A stretch of 64,000 nucleotides of DNA from Allobosea sp. UNC402CLCol (GTDB taxonomy: Bacteria > Pseudomonadota > Alphaproteobacteria > Rhizobiales > Beijerinckiaceae). The stretch covers positions 682,001 to 746,000 of the forward strand of contig NZ_JQJJ01000009.1 in the NCBI RefSeq assembly GCF_000745475.1. The letters are read 5' to 3'. The position numbers were made by a program, and so were the translations under genes. Below the pieces are notes generated by a model, which saw nothing but the letters and a program-made list of their open reading frames with translations, was not told the origin of the DNA and did no database searches. Positions 43,574-50,977 of this stretch are shown here, piece by piece. Position 1 is the first letter of the stretch, and each line of letters begins with the position of its first letter.

Positions 43574-43733
43574 GCGCTGCTCCGGAGTGGTTATGGTTCC
43601 GGCAGGGTAGGGCGGTCGGCGCGGCGGTCGCGTCTGTTCTGCGCTGCGGGGCGGTCATCTATGCCGAATCGCGGGCAAAGAACGGTGCTTCCTGTGGCGC
43701 GATTGCGTTAGAAACGATCGGTGCTCGACCGTC

Positions 43734-44660
43734 GTGCCCGAGGGCCCGGTCGTGCAAGTGCCGGAGGCTGCGATTTTGGAGATGATCGCCCAACTGCATC
43801 TCGATGCCTTCAAGATCACCCTGCGGGACATCGGGGAGATCGACGTCGCGCAGCTTCACGCGCTTTCGGTCGCCGTCGGCTGGCCGCATCGCGATAGCGA
43901 CTGGCGCGTGCTGCTCGATCTCGGGCAGGGCATCGCGGCGGTCGATGAGATCGGGCGCGTGGTCGGGACGGTGATGTGGCAGCGCTACGGCGCCGGCTTC
44001 ACCATGGTCGGCATGCTGATCACCTCGCCGCGCCTGCAGGAGCACGGCGCCGGCCGCTGGCTGATGGAACGGGCGCATGAGCTGAACCCGGGTTCGGTCT
44101 TCGGCCTCACCGCCACGCATGCGGCCCGGCGGCTCTACCGTTCCATGGGCTACGGCCATGAGCAGAAGATCCTGCAATGCCAGGGGCAGGTCGTCGGCAG
44201 CCCGCCTCCTGTCCGGGTCGAAGGAACGGTTCGCGCCATGCGGGCCGAAGACCGTGAAAGCCTGCTGAGCCTCGACCGGGCGGCGACGGGGTGCGACCGG
44301 TCCGCCGTGTTCCGGCGCATCCTGCCGGTCTCGAAGGGGCAGGTGCTCGTCCGCAACGACGAGGTCGTCGCCTTCGCGCTCTGTCGCCGCTTCGGGCGCG
44401 AGCGCGTCATCGGCCCGGTGATCGCCTCGGCCCAGGAGGACGCGATCGCCGTCTGCCAGCCCTTCGTCGAACTCCATGCCGGCAGCTTCCTGAGGGTCGA
44501 CACGCCTGCCAGCCACACGGCCTTCGTCGATTTTATCGTCGCCAGCGGCATGCAGATCTATGACAGCGTCACCTCGATGGGGTTGGGCCGGGCGCCCTAT
44601 GCCCCGGTCGATCCGCACGGGCCGCGCCGCATGGCGCTCGCGAGCCAGGCGCTCGGCTGA
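43734..44660 (+). CDS. GNAT-family N-acetyltransferase (two-domain)
   Basis: A 308-residue protein. The GTG at 43734 opens the frame; ATG 43782 after a GGAGG some 16 bases earlier is a later option and the family-like part starts near HLDAFKITLRDI. LITSPRLQEHGAGRWLMERA is the acetyl-CoA loop and the C-terminal half (VRVEGTVRAMRAEDRESLL onward) is a second GNAT-like fold, ending RMALASQALG. The protein at 32422-33273 has the same design and last residues, so the two are paralogues 10 kb apart. It is divergent from the ArgE-like gene. An acetyltransferase opposite a deacetylase suggests control of an N-acetylated intermediate, but that is inference. Confidence 0.82.
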   Translation: MPEGPVVQVPEAAILEMIAQLHLDAFKITLRDIGEIDVAQLHALSVAVGWPHRDSDWRVLLDLGQGIAAVDEIGRVVGTVMWQRYGAGFTMVGMLITSPRLQEHGAGRWLMERAHELNPGSVFGLTATHAARRLYRSMGYGHEQKILQCQGQVVGSPPPVRVEGTVRAMRAEDRESLLSLDRAATGCDRSAVFRRILPVSKGQVLVRNDEVVAFALCRRFGRERVIGPVIASAQEDAIAVCQPFVELHAGSFLRVDTPASHTAFVDFIVASGMQIYDSVTSMGLGRAPYAPVDPHGPRRMALASQALG

Positions 44661-44690
44661 TGCGGTGCGACCGCAAGGCCGTTTGACGCC

Positions 44691-45122
44691 ATGCGCGACG
44701 GTGCTATCGAGGCTGCGGAGGTCGATGCCTTGAGCCGACGCAATGGATCACGGATCAGAAGCTGGGTCGCGCTGTTCGCGGCCTATCTGCTCGTGCTCCA
44801 GGCGCTGTTCGCCGGTTTTGCGGCCGGCGTCTATGCCAATGCGCTCTCGCTCGATCGGACCCTTGTCCTGACCCATTGCTTGCCGAGCGGGGACGCTCCG
44901 GCCGGTGGCGATCACGACAAGTCGCAAGCCCATGCCGGCATGAGCTGTTGCACGGCCGGCTGCCCGATGCTCGCCGGGGCCGATCCGGTCCAGCCCGCAT
45001 TCGCGCTCCTCACGCAGCGGCCGGCCGATCAGGTCGCCTTCATCCGCAGGCTCGACCGGCCCGTCGGTTTCCTCGCCGATCATTCGCCCGGCAATCCGCG
45101 CGCTCCTCCCGTCCGCGCCTGA
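44691..45122 (+). CDS. DUF2946-like small membrane protein
   Basis: A 143-residue protein with one strong N-terminal hydrophobic segment (WVALFAAYLLVLQALFAG), then an external part with Cys/His-rich GMSCCTAGCPMLAG and an isolated HCLPSGD. Such proteins occur beside copper genes in Proteobacteria and probably bind copper outside the membrane. It is followed after 329 bases by the ycnI-like gene. No promoter was identified. Family assignment rests on the CCTAGCP motif and context. Confidence 0.6.
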   Translation: MRDGAIEAAEVDALSRRNGSRIRSWVALFAAYLLVLQALFAGFAAGVYANALSLDRTLVLTHCLPSGDAPAGGDHDKSQAHAGMSCCTAGCPMLAGADPVQPAFALLTQRPADQVAFIRRLDRPVGFLADHSPGNPRAPPVRA

Positions 45123-45451
45123 GCCGCCGTCCGGCGCTCTCCCGCGTCCGTGACGACTGATGTCAGCCTGTGCCGTCGGACGTCGTGACGCGCTTTCCGC
45201 CCGACCCGACGCCGTGACGGCGCGGATTCGGGCGTCATCCCATCCCACCCTCTGCTTCGCCTCGCGGGCTGCTTCGCGACCGGCGCGCACGCTTTGGCGC
45301 GACACGTCGTCGGGCGGGCTGCGGCCCGGTCGAAGGGTTGGCGCGATGCTGCCCCCGAATCTCCGTCGCTTCCGATTTTTCCGATCCGGCAGGCCGCGTG
45401 CCTGCCGCAACCCGGCCGCCAGGGCGGCCTCAACCATCAAGGATACATGTC
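45123..45451. other. intergenic/leader region upstream of the copper locus
   Basis: These 329 bases separate the DUF2946-like gene from the ycnI-like gene. Besides the hairpin at 45387-45407 there is a second one (GGCCGCC-AG-GGCGGCC, 45414-45429), placing two stems in the last 65 bases before the start. A T-run (TTTTT) at 45376-45380 lies just before them. Open frames here are shadows. A copper-sensing regulator could act here, but no CueR-, CopY- or CsoR-like palindrome was recognised. Confidence 0.45.
45387..45407 (+). promoter_or_regulatory. hairpin in the ycnI leader
   Basis: CGGCAGGC and GCCTGCCG pair as 8-bp arms around CGCGT, 45 bases before the ycnI start. There is no following T-run; it is more likely an RNA-stability or translation element than a terminator. 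Confidence 0.4.
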
Positions 45452-45964
45452 ATGAAATATCTTCTCGCCGTCGCGGGCCTGCTCGCCGCCGGGCCGGCGC
45501 TCGCTCATATCACGCTGGAAAACCAATCCGCCCCGGTCGGCTCGACCTACAAGGCGGTGCTGCGCGTTCCGCATGGCTGCAAGGGTGCGGCGACCACGAA
45601 GGTTCGCGTCCAGATCCCGGAAGGCGTCATCGCGGTGAAGCCGATGCCGAAACCCGGCTGGACGCTGGAAACGGTCAAGGGCAGCTATGCGAAGCCCTAT
45701 GACTACTACGGCACGCCGACCTCGGAGGGCGTCAAGGAAGTGGTCTGGAGCGGCGGCAAGCTACCTGACGAATTCTATGACGAATTCGTCCTGCGCGGCT
45801 ATCTCGCCAAGGATCTGAAGGCCGATGCCACGCTCTACGTGCCGGTCGTCCAGGAATGCGAGGGCGGGGCCGTCGAGCGCTGGATCGAGATCCCCGAAGC
45901 CGGCAAGTCGGCGGACGACTACAAATTCCCGGCTCCCGGCGTGAAGCTCACCCCCGGCAAATAA
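45452..45964 (+). CDS. ycnI: YcnI-like copper-binding protein (DUF1775)
   Basis: A 170-residue exported protein; ATG 45452 follows AAGGAT and gives signal peptide KYLLAVAGLLAAGPALA. Cleavage leaves His1 (HITLENQSAPVGSTYKAVLR), the N-terminal histidine that with Trp/Glu forms the Cu(II) site of YcnI-type domains. VPHGCKGAATTKVRVQIPEG and PGWTLETVKGSY are also conserved in the family. It would bind copper in the periplasm and pass it to or from the CopC-CopD protein encoded next. A 12-bp hairpin separates the two genes. Confidence 0.9.
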   Translation: MKYLLAVAGLLAAGPALAHITLENQSAPVGSTYKAVLRVPHGCKGAATTKVRVQIPEGVIAVKPMPKPGWTLETVKGSYAKPYDYYGTPTSEGVKEVVWSGGKLPDEFYDEFVLRGYLAKDLKADATLYVPVVQECEGGAVERWIEIPEAGKSADDYKFPAPGVKLTPGK

Positions 45965-45972
45965 TGATAGCG

Positions 45973-45999
45973 GCGGCGGAGCGCCCGGCGCTCCGCCGC
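45973..45999 (+). promoter_or_regulatory. intercistronic hairpin between ycnI and copCD
   Basis: GCGGCGGAGCGC and GCGCTCCGCCGC form 12-bp perfect arms with a 3-base loop (CCG), 8 bases after the ycnI stop. It is immediately followed by the copCD ribosome site (AAGGAT at 46000-46005). It lacks a T-run. It may block RNA decay from the 3' end and thereby raise ycnI over copCD, or occlude the downstream ribosome site. Confidence 0.55.
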
Positions 46000-46011
46000 A
46001 AGGATAAGCCC

Positions 46012-47601
46012 ATGATGACCCGGCTCCTGCGATCCCTGCTGCCGATCCTCGTCCTGCTGGCCTGCGCCGGAGCGCCGGGCCGGGCGCTGGCGCATGCGGC
46101 CTTGAACAACGCGACGCCGCCCGACGGCAGCGTGCTGGCGGCGGCTCCGAAGCAGATCGAGCTCGTCTTCAGCGAGCCCGTCTCGCCGCTGGCGCTGCGG
46201 CTGATCGGCCCGGACGGCAGCGCCCGCAACCTCGGGCGCTTCGTTCTGAAGGACAGGACGGTCGTGATCGAGGCGCCTGCCGCGCTTCCGGGCGGCACCC
46301 ATGTGCTGAGCTGGCGCGTGGTGTCGGAGGACGGGCATCCGGTCGGAGGATCGGTGGTGTTCTCGATCGGCGCCCCGAGCGGCGCGGCGGCGGATCTCGG
46401 CGAGCAGGCCGATTCCGGCGTTCGCACGCTGGTCTGGCTCAGCCGCTTCGGGCTCAATCTCGGCCTGTTCCTGGGGTGTGGTGCGGCTGCGAGCCGGGCC
46501 TGGATCGGGCCGCTTGCCGGCGGGGCCGGCCGCTTCGCTGCCGCCATGATGGGGCTCGGCCTGTTCTGCCTGCCCGTTGCGCTCGGCGCGCAGGGGCTCG
46601 ACGCGCTCGGTGCGTCGATCGGGGCGTTCTTCCAGCCGGCGGTCTGGCGGGCGGCCGCGGCCACCAGCTATATCTGGACGATCCTCATCGCGGCCATGGC
46701 CTTGGCGAGCGCGCTCATCGGCTTGTCGCGGCCCGGCGTCCGCGCCGCCGTCACCGGCCTTCTATCTGTCATGCTGGTCGGGCTTGCTCTCGCAAGCAGC
46801 GGCCATGCCAGCGCGGCCCAGCCGCAATGGCTCATGCGCCCCGCCGTCTTCCTGCACGCGAGCGCGATCGCGCTTTGGGTCGGAGCGCTGCTGCCGCTCG
46901 CCTTGGCTCTGCGCGGTGAGAACGGCAGGAGCGTGCTGCGCCGGTTTTCCGGCCGCATCGCCTGGATCGTCGCAGCCTTGCTGCTCAGCGGGCTGGTTCT
47001 CGCCTGCGTGCAGGTCGAGAGGCCGGCTGCGCTTCTCGCGACGGCCTATGGGCAAGTCCTTCTCGCCAAGCTCGCCCTGGCCGCGGTCGCCTTCGCCTTG
47101 GCGGGTTTCAATCGCTGGTCGCTGACGCGGCGCGTGGAGGCCGGCGACATCCCGGCGGCGCGCGCCATGAGGCGTGTCATCGCCGTCGAGCTCGCGGTGC
47201 TGGTCGCCATCCTCGGTATCGTGGCGCTCTGGCGCTTCACGCCGCCGCCGCGCGCCATTGCGATGGTGCGGGCGCAGCCGGCCTCGGTCCATATCCACAC
47301 CTTGCCGGCGATGGCGGACGTCACGGTCACGCCCGGCCGGGCAGGGCCGGTCATCGTCACGGTCGTGCTGATGGACGGTGAGTTCGGACCCCTCCTGCCC
47401 AGGGAACTCACCCTCAGCTTCAGCAATCCGGCGGCCGGCATCGAGCCGATCGAACGACCCGCCCGTCTCGGCCCGGACGGCATCTGGCGGACCGAGGCCT
47501 TCAGCCTGCCGGTGCCGGGCCGCTGGCACGTCGAACTGGAGATCCTGATCTCCGATTTCGAGATGCGCCGGATCGGGGACGCCATCGTCCTGCGGCCGTG
47601 A
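46012..47601 (+). CDS. copD: copper resistance CopC-CopD fusion protein
   Basis: A 529-residue protein starting at ATG 46012 after AAGGATAAGCCC. Residues 1-33 are a signal peptide ending RALA; the mature chain begins HAALNNATPPDGS with the CopC copper-site histidine. The CopC domain runs to about 125 (IELVFSEPVSPLALRLIG, then EDGHPVGGSVVFSIG with the second His). The CopD part has about eight membrane helices (for example FGLNLGLFLGCGAA and VAALLLSGLVLACVQV). A cytoplasmic or periplasmic C-terminal beta domain follows (TVTPGRAGPVIVTVVLM). It binds copper outside and probably moves it across the inner membrane. Confidence 0.92.
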   Translation: MMTRLLRSLLPILVLLACAGAPGRALAHAALNNATPPDGSVLAAAPKQIELVFSEPVSPLALRLIGPDGSARNLGRFVLKDRTVVIEAPAALPGGTHVLSWRVVSEDGHPVGGSVVFSIGAPSGAAADLGEQADSGVRTLVWLSRFGLNLGLFLGCGAAASRAWIGPLAGGAGRFAAAMMGLGLFCLPVALGAQGLDALGASIGAFFQPAVWRAAAATSYIWTILIAAMALASALIGLSRPGVRAAVTGLLSVMLVGLALASSGHASAAQPQWLMRPAVFLHASAIALWVGALLPLALALRGENGRSVLRRFSGRIAWIVAALLLSGLVLACVQVERPAALLATAYGQVLLAKLALAAVAFALAGFNRWSLTRRVEAGDIPAARAMRRVIAVELAVLVAILGIVALWRFTPPPRAIAMVRAQPASVHIHTLPAMADVTVTPGRAGPVIVTVVLMDGEFGPLLPRELTLSFSNPAAGIEPIERPARLGPDGIWRTEAFSLPVPGRWHVELEILISDFEMRRIGDAIVLRP

Positions 47602-47912
47602 ACTTGCCGTCCCTGCGCCTGTGCAGCGCTGCTGTGGGAAATGCGAAGTTTGTCGGCGCGCGCCTTTGTAAGATTTTGATATCGTTGATTTTAATTTTCG
47701 ACATTCCAGGGGGAATATGTCGGCATTTGAGGCTATAGTCCGTCGGCATTTTCTGGCTGGCCAATGCGTTCAGCCGATCCGTCGCTCGGGCAACAGGGAC
47801 GAGATCGTGGCCACGGGCGGCTAGACGGCGTGCGTGCACAGTGCCGATGCCGGGTTATCAGGGCGACGGCCATGGTGACGTAGCTTTTACGTTGCAGTCG
47901 TTCGCCGGCGCG
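47602..47912. other. AT-rich intergenic boundary region
   Basis: These 311 bases lie between convergent copCD and the yciI-like gene. The stretch 47640-47760 is much more AT-rich than anything before it (for example TTGATTTTAATTTTCGACAT). It contains an imperfect inverted repeat CGACATTCC / GGAATATGTCG (about 47699-47722) and the left copy of the 11-bp direct repeat. Codon usage changes after this point. No gene or clear terminator is recognised. Confidence 0.55.
47694..47704. repeat. 11-bp direct repeat, left copy (ATTTTCGACAT)
   Basis: Identical to 62464-62474, in the same orientation. The two copies bracket the segment with shifted base usage that carries the IclR-controlled operon. Confidence 0.55.
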
Positions 47913-48209
47913 TCAGCCGCGCGAACGCATCTGCATCATCGAATAATGCTCGTAATGGCCGACCCCGGCCTTTACGATCGGATCCTCAGCGGTCAGCGCG
48001 GCGATGTCGGCGTCATCCTCGATCTCCCACAACGCGACGCCATAAGGGCCGGCGGGATCGACGACGGGGCCGTGCGCCACGATCTGACGGGTTTCGCGCA
48101 GCTTGGTTTGCCAGTCGCCATGCTGCTTAAACAGCGCCTTCTCGTCATCGGTTATGGTCTGGAGAAAATCTGCACGAGGCGGAATCCACTTGGTCAGATA
48201 GGCTTTCAT
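47913..48209 (-). CDS. YciI-family protein
   Basis: A 98-residue protein of the YciI-like fold, a small ferredoxin-like dimer that in some members has a His-Asp active pair. Here LFKQHGDWQTKLRE, then VVDPAGPYGVALWE and TAEDPIVKAGVGHYE are the family segments; the His in LFKQH and Asp in EDP are the likely pair. Members act as small hydrolases, dehydrochlorinases or muconolactone-isomerase-like enzymes, or as partners in degradation pathways. It converges on copCD and lies downstream of the IclR gene on the same strand. Substrate unknown. Confidence 0.8.
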   Translation of the reverse strand: MKAYLTKWIPPRADFLQTITDDEKALFKQHGDWQTKLRETRQIVAHGPVVDPAGPYGVALWEIEDDADIAALTAEDPIVKAGVGHYEHYSMMQMRSRG

Positions 48210-48374
48210 AGGGGCACTCCTTGGTGATCGGAAAGGGCGAGCCGCTCAAGCACTCGGGGCGTTTCTGCCAGATCGTTTTTGTGGGCGGGGATGACAGCGG
48301 CGATGGGCGTGCTCAGGATCCTGCTTAGCGGGCGCCAGCTGCGCAATCCCACATGCTCCGGTACGTTCGACATT

Positions 48375-49163
48375 TCATAACGGTGGCAGCACCGGTTGAT
48401 CCGGATAACCTTTATGGCCAAGGCGTGCGCTTATGCGATTGGCGCCATCCTTGAGTAGATCCGCAAGCTCGCTCGCGCGGGAGTGATATCGCAGCGTCAC
48501 AACGCCAAGGTTGAGCGCCGCTATCACCTTGCCCTCTCTTCCCCAAATGGGTGCGGCAAGTCCCGTCGAACCGGTGACGTGCTCTTCGTCGCTAACCGCG
48601 ATGCCTTCCGCACGGATCGTCTCGAACATTCCCCGGATCGCGTCTGGGTCGGTAACCGTCTTGGGTGTCCTTGGGATGAGGTTCGCCCGCGCAAAATATC
48701 CGTCGGTGAGAGCCGGATCCCAGTGAGCCAGCAGGACCCGGCCAGTGGCCGAGCAGTACGAGTCGGAGAGGCCGTCGAGCTCGATGTCGTAGCGTACAGC
48801 CTGACGGCTGACGCATTTGGCTATGCGCCGGCAATCGCCTCTCGCGGTTAAGACCGCCAGCATCACGGTCTCGCCCGTCTCGTCACGAAGCTGTTCCATG
48901 ATCGGGTGCGCCGCCGAAAGAAGGCGGGCTTCGAGCGCGCGCGAGGCCGATTGATGGCGACTGGCATGGACAAGCACGTATCGCTCGGTCGCGTCCTGAA
49001 TGGCGTAGCCGCGTGAGACCAGGGTCTGCGCCAGGGCATGAGCGCTGCTCTTCGGGAATCCCAGAGCCGCGACGATCTCCTTGAGCTTCACGGGTTCGGA
49101 GCAGCCTGCAAGATATTCCAGCAGGTCCAATACGCGCGCCGCAGACTTGACCTCGGTGTTCAT
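48375..49163 (-). CDS. IclR-family transcriptional regulator
   Basis: A 262-residue regulator: winged helix at residues 1-65 (ARVLDLLEYLAGCSEPVKLK, LGFPKSSAHALAQTLVSRGY), then the IclR effector domain from about 80 (IMEQLRDETGETVMLAVL, DSYCSATGRVLLAHWDP, GSTGLAAPIWGREGKVIAAL). It faces the 11-gene operon across 95 bases and is the natural repressor or activator of it. An inverted repeat TCAAGAG-N10-CTCTTGA in that gap is a candidate binding site. Third-position A/T is higher than in the genes to the left. Confidence 0.92.
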   Translation of the reverse strand: MNTEVKSAARVLDLLEYLAGCSEPVKLKEIVAALGFPKSSAHALAQTLVSRGYAIQDATERYVLVHASRHQSASRALEARLLSAAHPIMEQLRDETGETVMLAVLTARGDCRRIAKCVSRQAVRYDIELDGLSDSYCSATGRVLLAHWDPALTDGYFARANLIPRTPKTVTDPDAIRGMFETIRAEGIAVSDEEHVTGSTGLAAPIWGREGKVIAALNLGVVTLRYHSRASELADLLKDGANRISARLGHKGYPDQPVLPPL

Positions 49164-49221
49164 GGACGTGAACCGAATCTCTCTTGGCGAACCAATTTGC
49201 CGGCGATAGGCTCTCCCTTAA

Positions 49222-49245
49222 TCAAGAGGAAATCAACACTCTTGA
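49222..49245. promoter_or_regulatory. inverted repeat TCAAGAG-N10-CTCTTGA in the IclR/operon divergent region
   Basis: Perfect 7-bp arms with a 10-base spacer, 13 bases before the first operon gene. A third similar half-site (CTCTTGG, 49181-49187) lies nearer the iclR-type gene. Being so close to the operon start, binding would repress it or overlap the leader. IclR sites are variable, so the assignment is tentative. Confidence 0.4.
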
Positions 49246-49258
49246 AAGAGGGTGAGCC

Positions 49259-50020
49259 ATGAATTCGAGCAACGCCGCGCCTGTGGCGATTGTCACGGGC
49301 GGCGCGCGAGGTATCGGGCGCGCTTGCGCGCTGTCTCTCGCGCGGTCTGGACTGGATGTTGTGCTTGTTGATCTGTTGTCGGACGAGCTAAAGCGCACCG
49401 CTGACGAGATAAGATCCCTCGGTCGTCGTGCGTTGGCTTTTCAGTCGGACGTCATTTTCAAGGAAGAGGCGAGCCGTATAGTTTCGGAGGTCGTCGCGCA
49501 GTGGGGCCGCGTGGACGTCCTCGTGAACAATGCCGGCAAGGGGATGCCGAAGGGCATCTTCGAGATCACTGAAGCCGAGTTCGACCACGCGATCGCTCTC
49601 AATCTGAAGAGCTGCTTCAACTATATCCAGGCTGTCGCGCCGATCATGCAGCGTCAGGGAGCTGGGCGCATCGTCTCGATGTCGTCACTGAATGCGCATT
49701 CTGGTGGTGTGACGGCCGCCGTCAGCCGGTTTGCTTATGCTGCTGCCAAGGCCGGGATCATCGGGATGACCCGCGCTCTCGCCAAAGAGCTCGGCCCGGA
49801 GATCCTTATCAATGCCGTCTGCCCCGGCATCATCGAGACCGAAGTCGGCAACACACTGACCCGAGCCCGCGGCCCCGCGATTGCCAATGCCGGTATCGCG
49901 CTGAAGCGAATGGGCAAGCCCGATGACGTGGCAGAGCTCGTCACCTTCCTAGCAACCTCGAACCCCTGCTTCATCACGGGCCAAGACATCGTGGTGGATG
50001 GGTTCCAGTTCAATCGCTGA
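49259..50020 (+). CDS. short-chain dehydrogenase/reductase (SDR)
   Basis: A 253-residue classical SDR. The cofactor motif is VTGGARGIGRACALSLARSG, the structural motif is VLVNNAGKGMP, and the catalytic Ser and Tyr-x3-Lys are in SMSSLNAHSG and FAYAAAKAGI. The C-terminus CFITGQDIVVDGFQFNR is typical. GAGGGTGAGCC precedes the start. It oxidises or reduces an alcohol/keto group of an intermediate using NAD(P). It opens the 11-gene operon and is followed 9 bases later by the NodB-fold gene. Confidence 0.9.
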   Translation: MNSSNAAPVAIVTGGARGIGRACALSLARSGLDVVLVDLLSDELKRTADEIRSLGRRALAFQSDVIFKEEASRIVSEVVAQWGRVDVLVNNAGKGMPKGIFEITEAEFDHAIALNLKSCFNYIQAVAPIMQRQGAGRIVSMSSLNAHSGGVTAAVSRFAYAAAKAGIIGMTRALAKELGPEILINAVCPGIIETEVGNTLTRARGPAIANAGIALKRMGKPDDVAELVTFLATSNPCFITGQDIVVDGFQFNR

Positions 50021-50029
50021 GTGCATCCG

Positions 50030-50974
50030 ATGAACGTCACGCTGCCCCCCGACACCAAGCCCTGGACATGGAGTGAGGAGACCTGGCGGCAGGTGGTGAA
50101 CCATGTCCGGGCAGGGCGGTCGCTCAAGCCTGGCGTTTGGAAGAATGGCGCCAAGTTCGCCGTCGCCCTGTCCTTCGATTCCGATCACGAGACGAACGAG
50201 CTCCGGGAGGGCGGGCGCTCTTACTCGAAGCTGAGTCAGGGGCAATACGGCAATCGCTCCGGCATTCCCCGTATCCTTGCTACTCTTGCCCGTCACGCGG
50301 TCCCGGCCAGCTTCTTCATGCCGGCCGTCGCTGCGCTCTTGCATGACGTGGAAGCCCGTTCAGTGGCGGATGCCGGACATGAGGTGGCGATCCATAGCTG
50401 GATCCACGAGCTCAACTCGGTGCTCGACTACGATACGGAGCGCGATCTGGCGCTGCGCGCCCGCGACACCTTGACCAAGCTCACTGGCCGGGAGCCGAAG
50501 GGCATGCGGACCGCGTCATGGGATTTCAGCCCGTGGACGCTGAAGATCGTGCGCGAAATGGGGTTGCTCTACGATTCCTCATTGATGGCGGATGACGAGC
50601 CCTACGAGCTTCTCGACGAGGGGCAGCCGTCCGGGATCGTGGAGTTGCCGGTGGAGTGGATCCGGGACGACGCCGTCTATTTCGGCATGGATCGCTTCAA
50701 GGGGCTGCGCCCTCACAGCGGGCCGCCCATGGTGCTCGACCTCTTCCTGCGGGAGCTCGACGTCGCTGCGGAAGAAGGCGGGCTGTTCCAGCTGACGATG
50801 CACCCGCACATCATCGGGCACCGCTCGCGGATTTTCATTCTCGACGAAGTGATCAGGGCGGCGAAAGCAAAGGGCTCCGTCTGGTTCGCGACGCATGAGG
50901 AGATTTGCCGCTATTGCGCTGATGAAGCCGGTCTTGGCGCTCCGATCCCGTCAGCCACCACCAGTCGGAGCTGA
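50030..50974 (+). CDS. polysaccharide-deacetylase (NodB)-fold amidohydrolase, PuuE/cyclic-imidase-like
   Basis: A 314-residue NodB-fold hydrolase; ATG 50030 is preferred to GTG 50021. Motif 1 is ALSFDSDHETNEL, motif 2 is HSWIH (HSxxH form), motif 3 is RTASWDFSPWTLK, and the last motif is LTMHPHIIGHRSRI. The typical TFDDG of sugar deacetylases is missing. That altered set is found in members acting on cyclic amides: allantoinase PuuE and, in the literature, cyclic-imide hydrolases. With HyuA/HyuB next in the operon, opening of a cyclic amide or imide ring is the best guess. The 3-base gap to hyuA supports joint expression. Confidence 0.8.
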   Translation: MNVTLPPDTKPWTWSEETWRQVVNHVRAGRSLKPGVWKNGAKFAVALSFDSDHETNELREGGRSYSKLSQGQYGNRSGIPRILATLARHAVPASFFMPAVAALLHDVEARSVADAGHEVAIHSWIHELNSVLDYDTERDLALRARDTLTKLTGREPKGMRTASWDFSPWTLKIVREMGLLYDSSLMADDEPYELLDEGQPSGIVELPVEWIRDDAVYFGMDRFKGLRPHSGPPMVLDLFLRELDVAAEEGGLFQLTMHPHIIGHRSRIFILDEVIRAAKAKGSVWFATHEEICRYCADEAGLGAPIPSATTSRS

Positions 50975-50977
50975 CGG

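Noticed and set aside
48206-48421. 71-codon open frame between the yciI-like and IclR genes
   Set aside because: It overlaps both neighbours, lacks a ribosome site and shows no recognisable feature.
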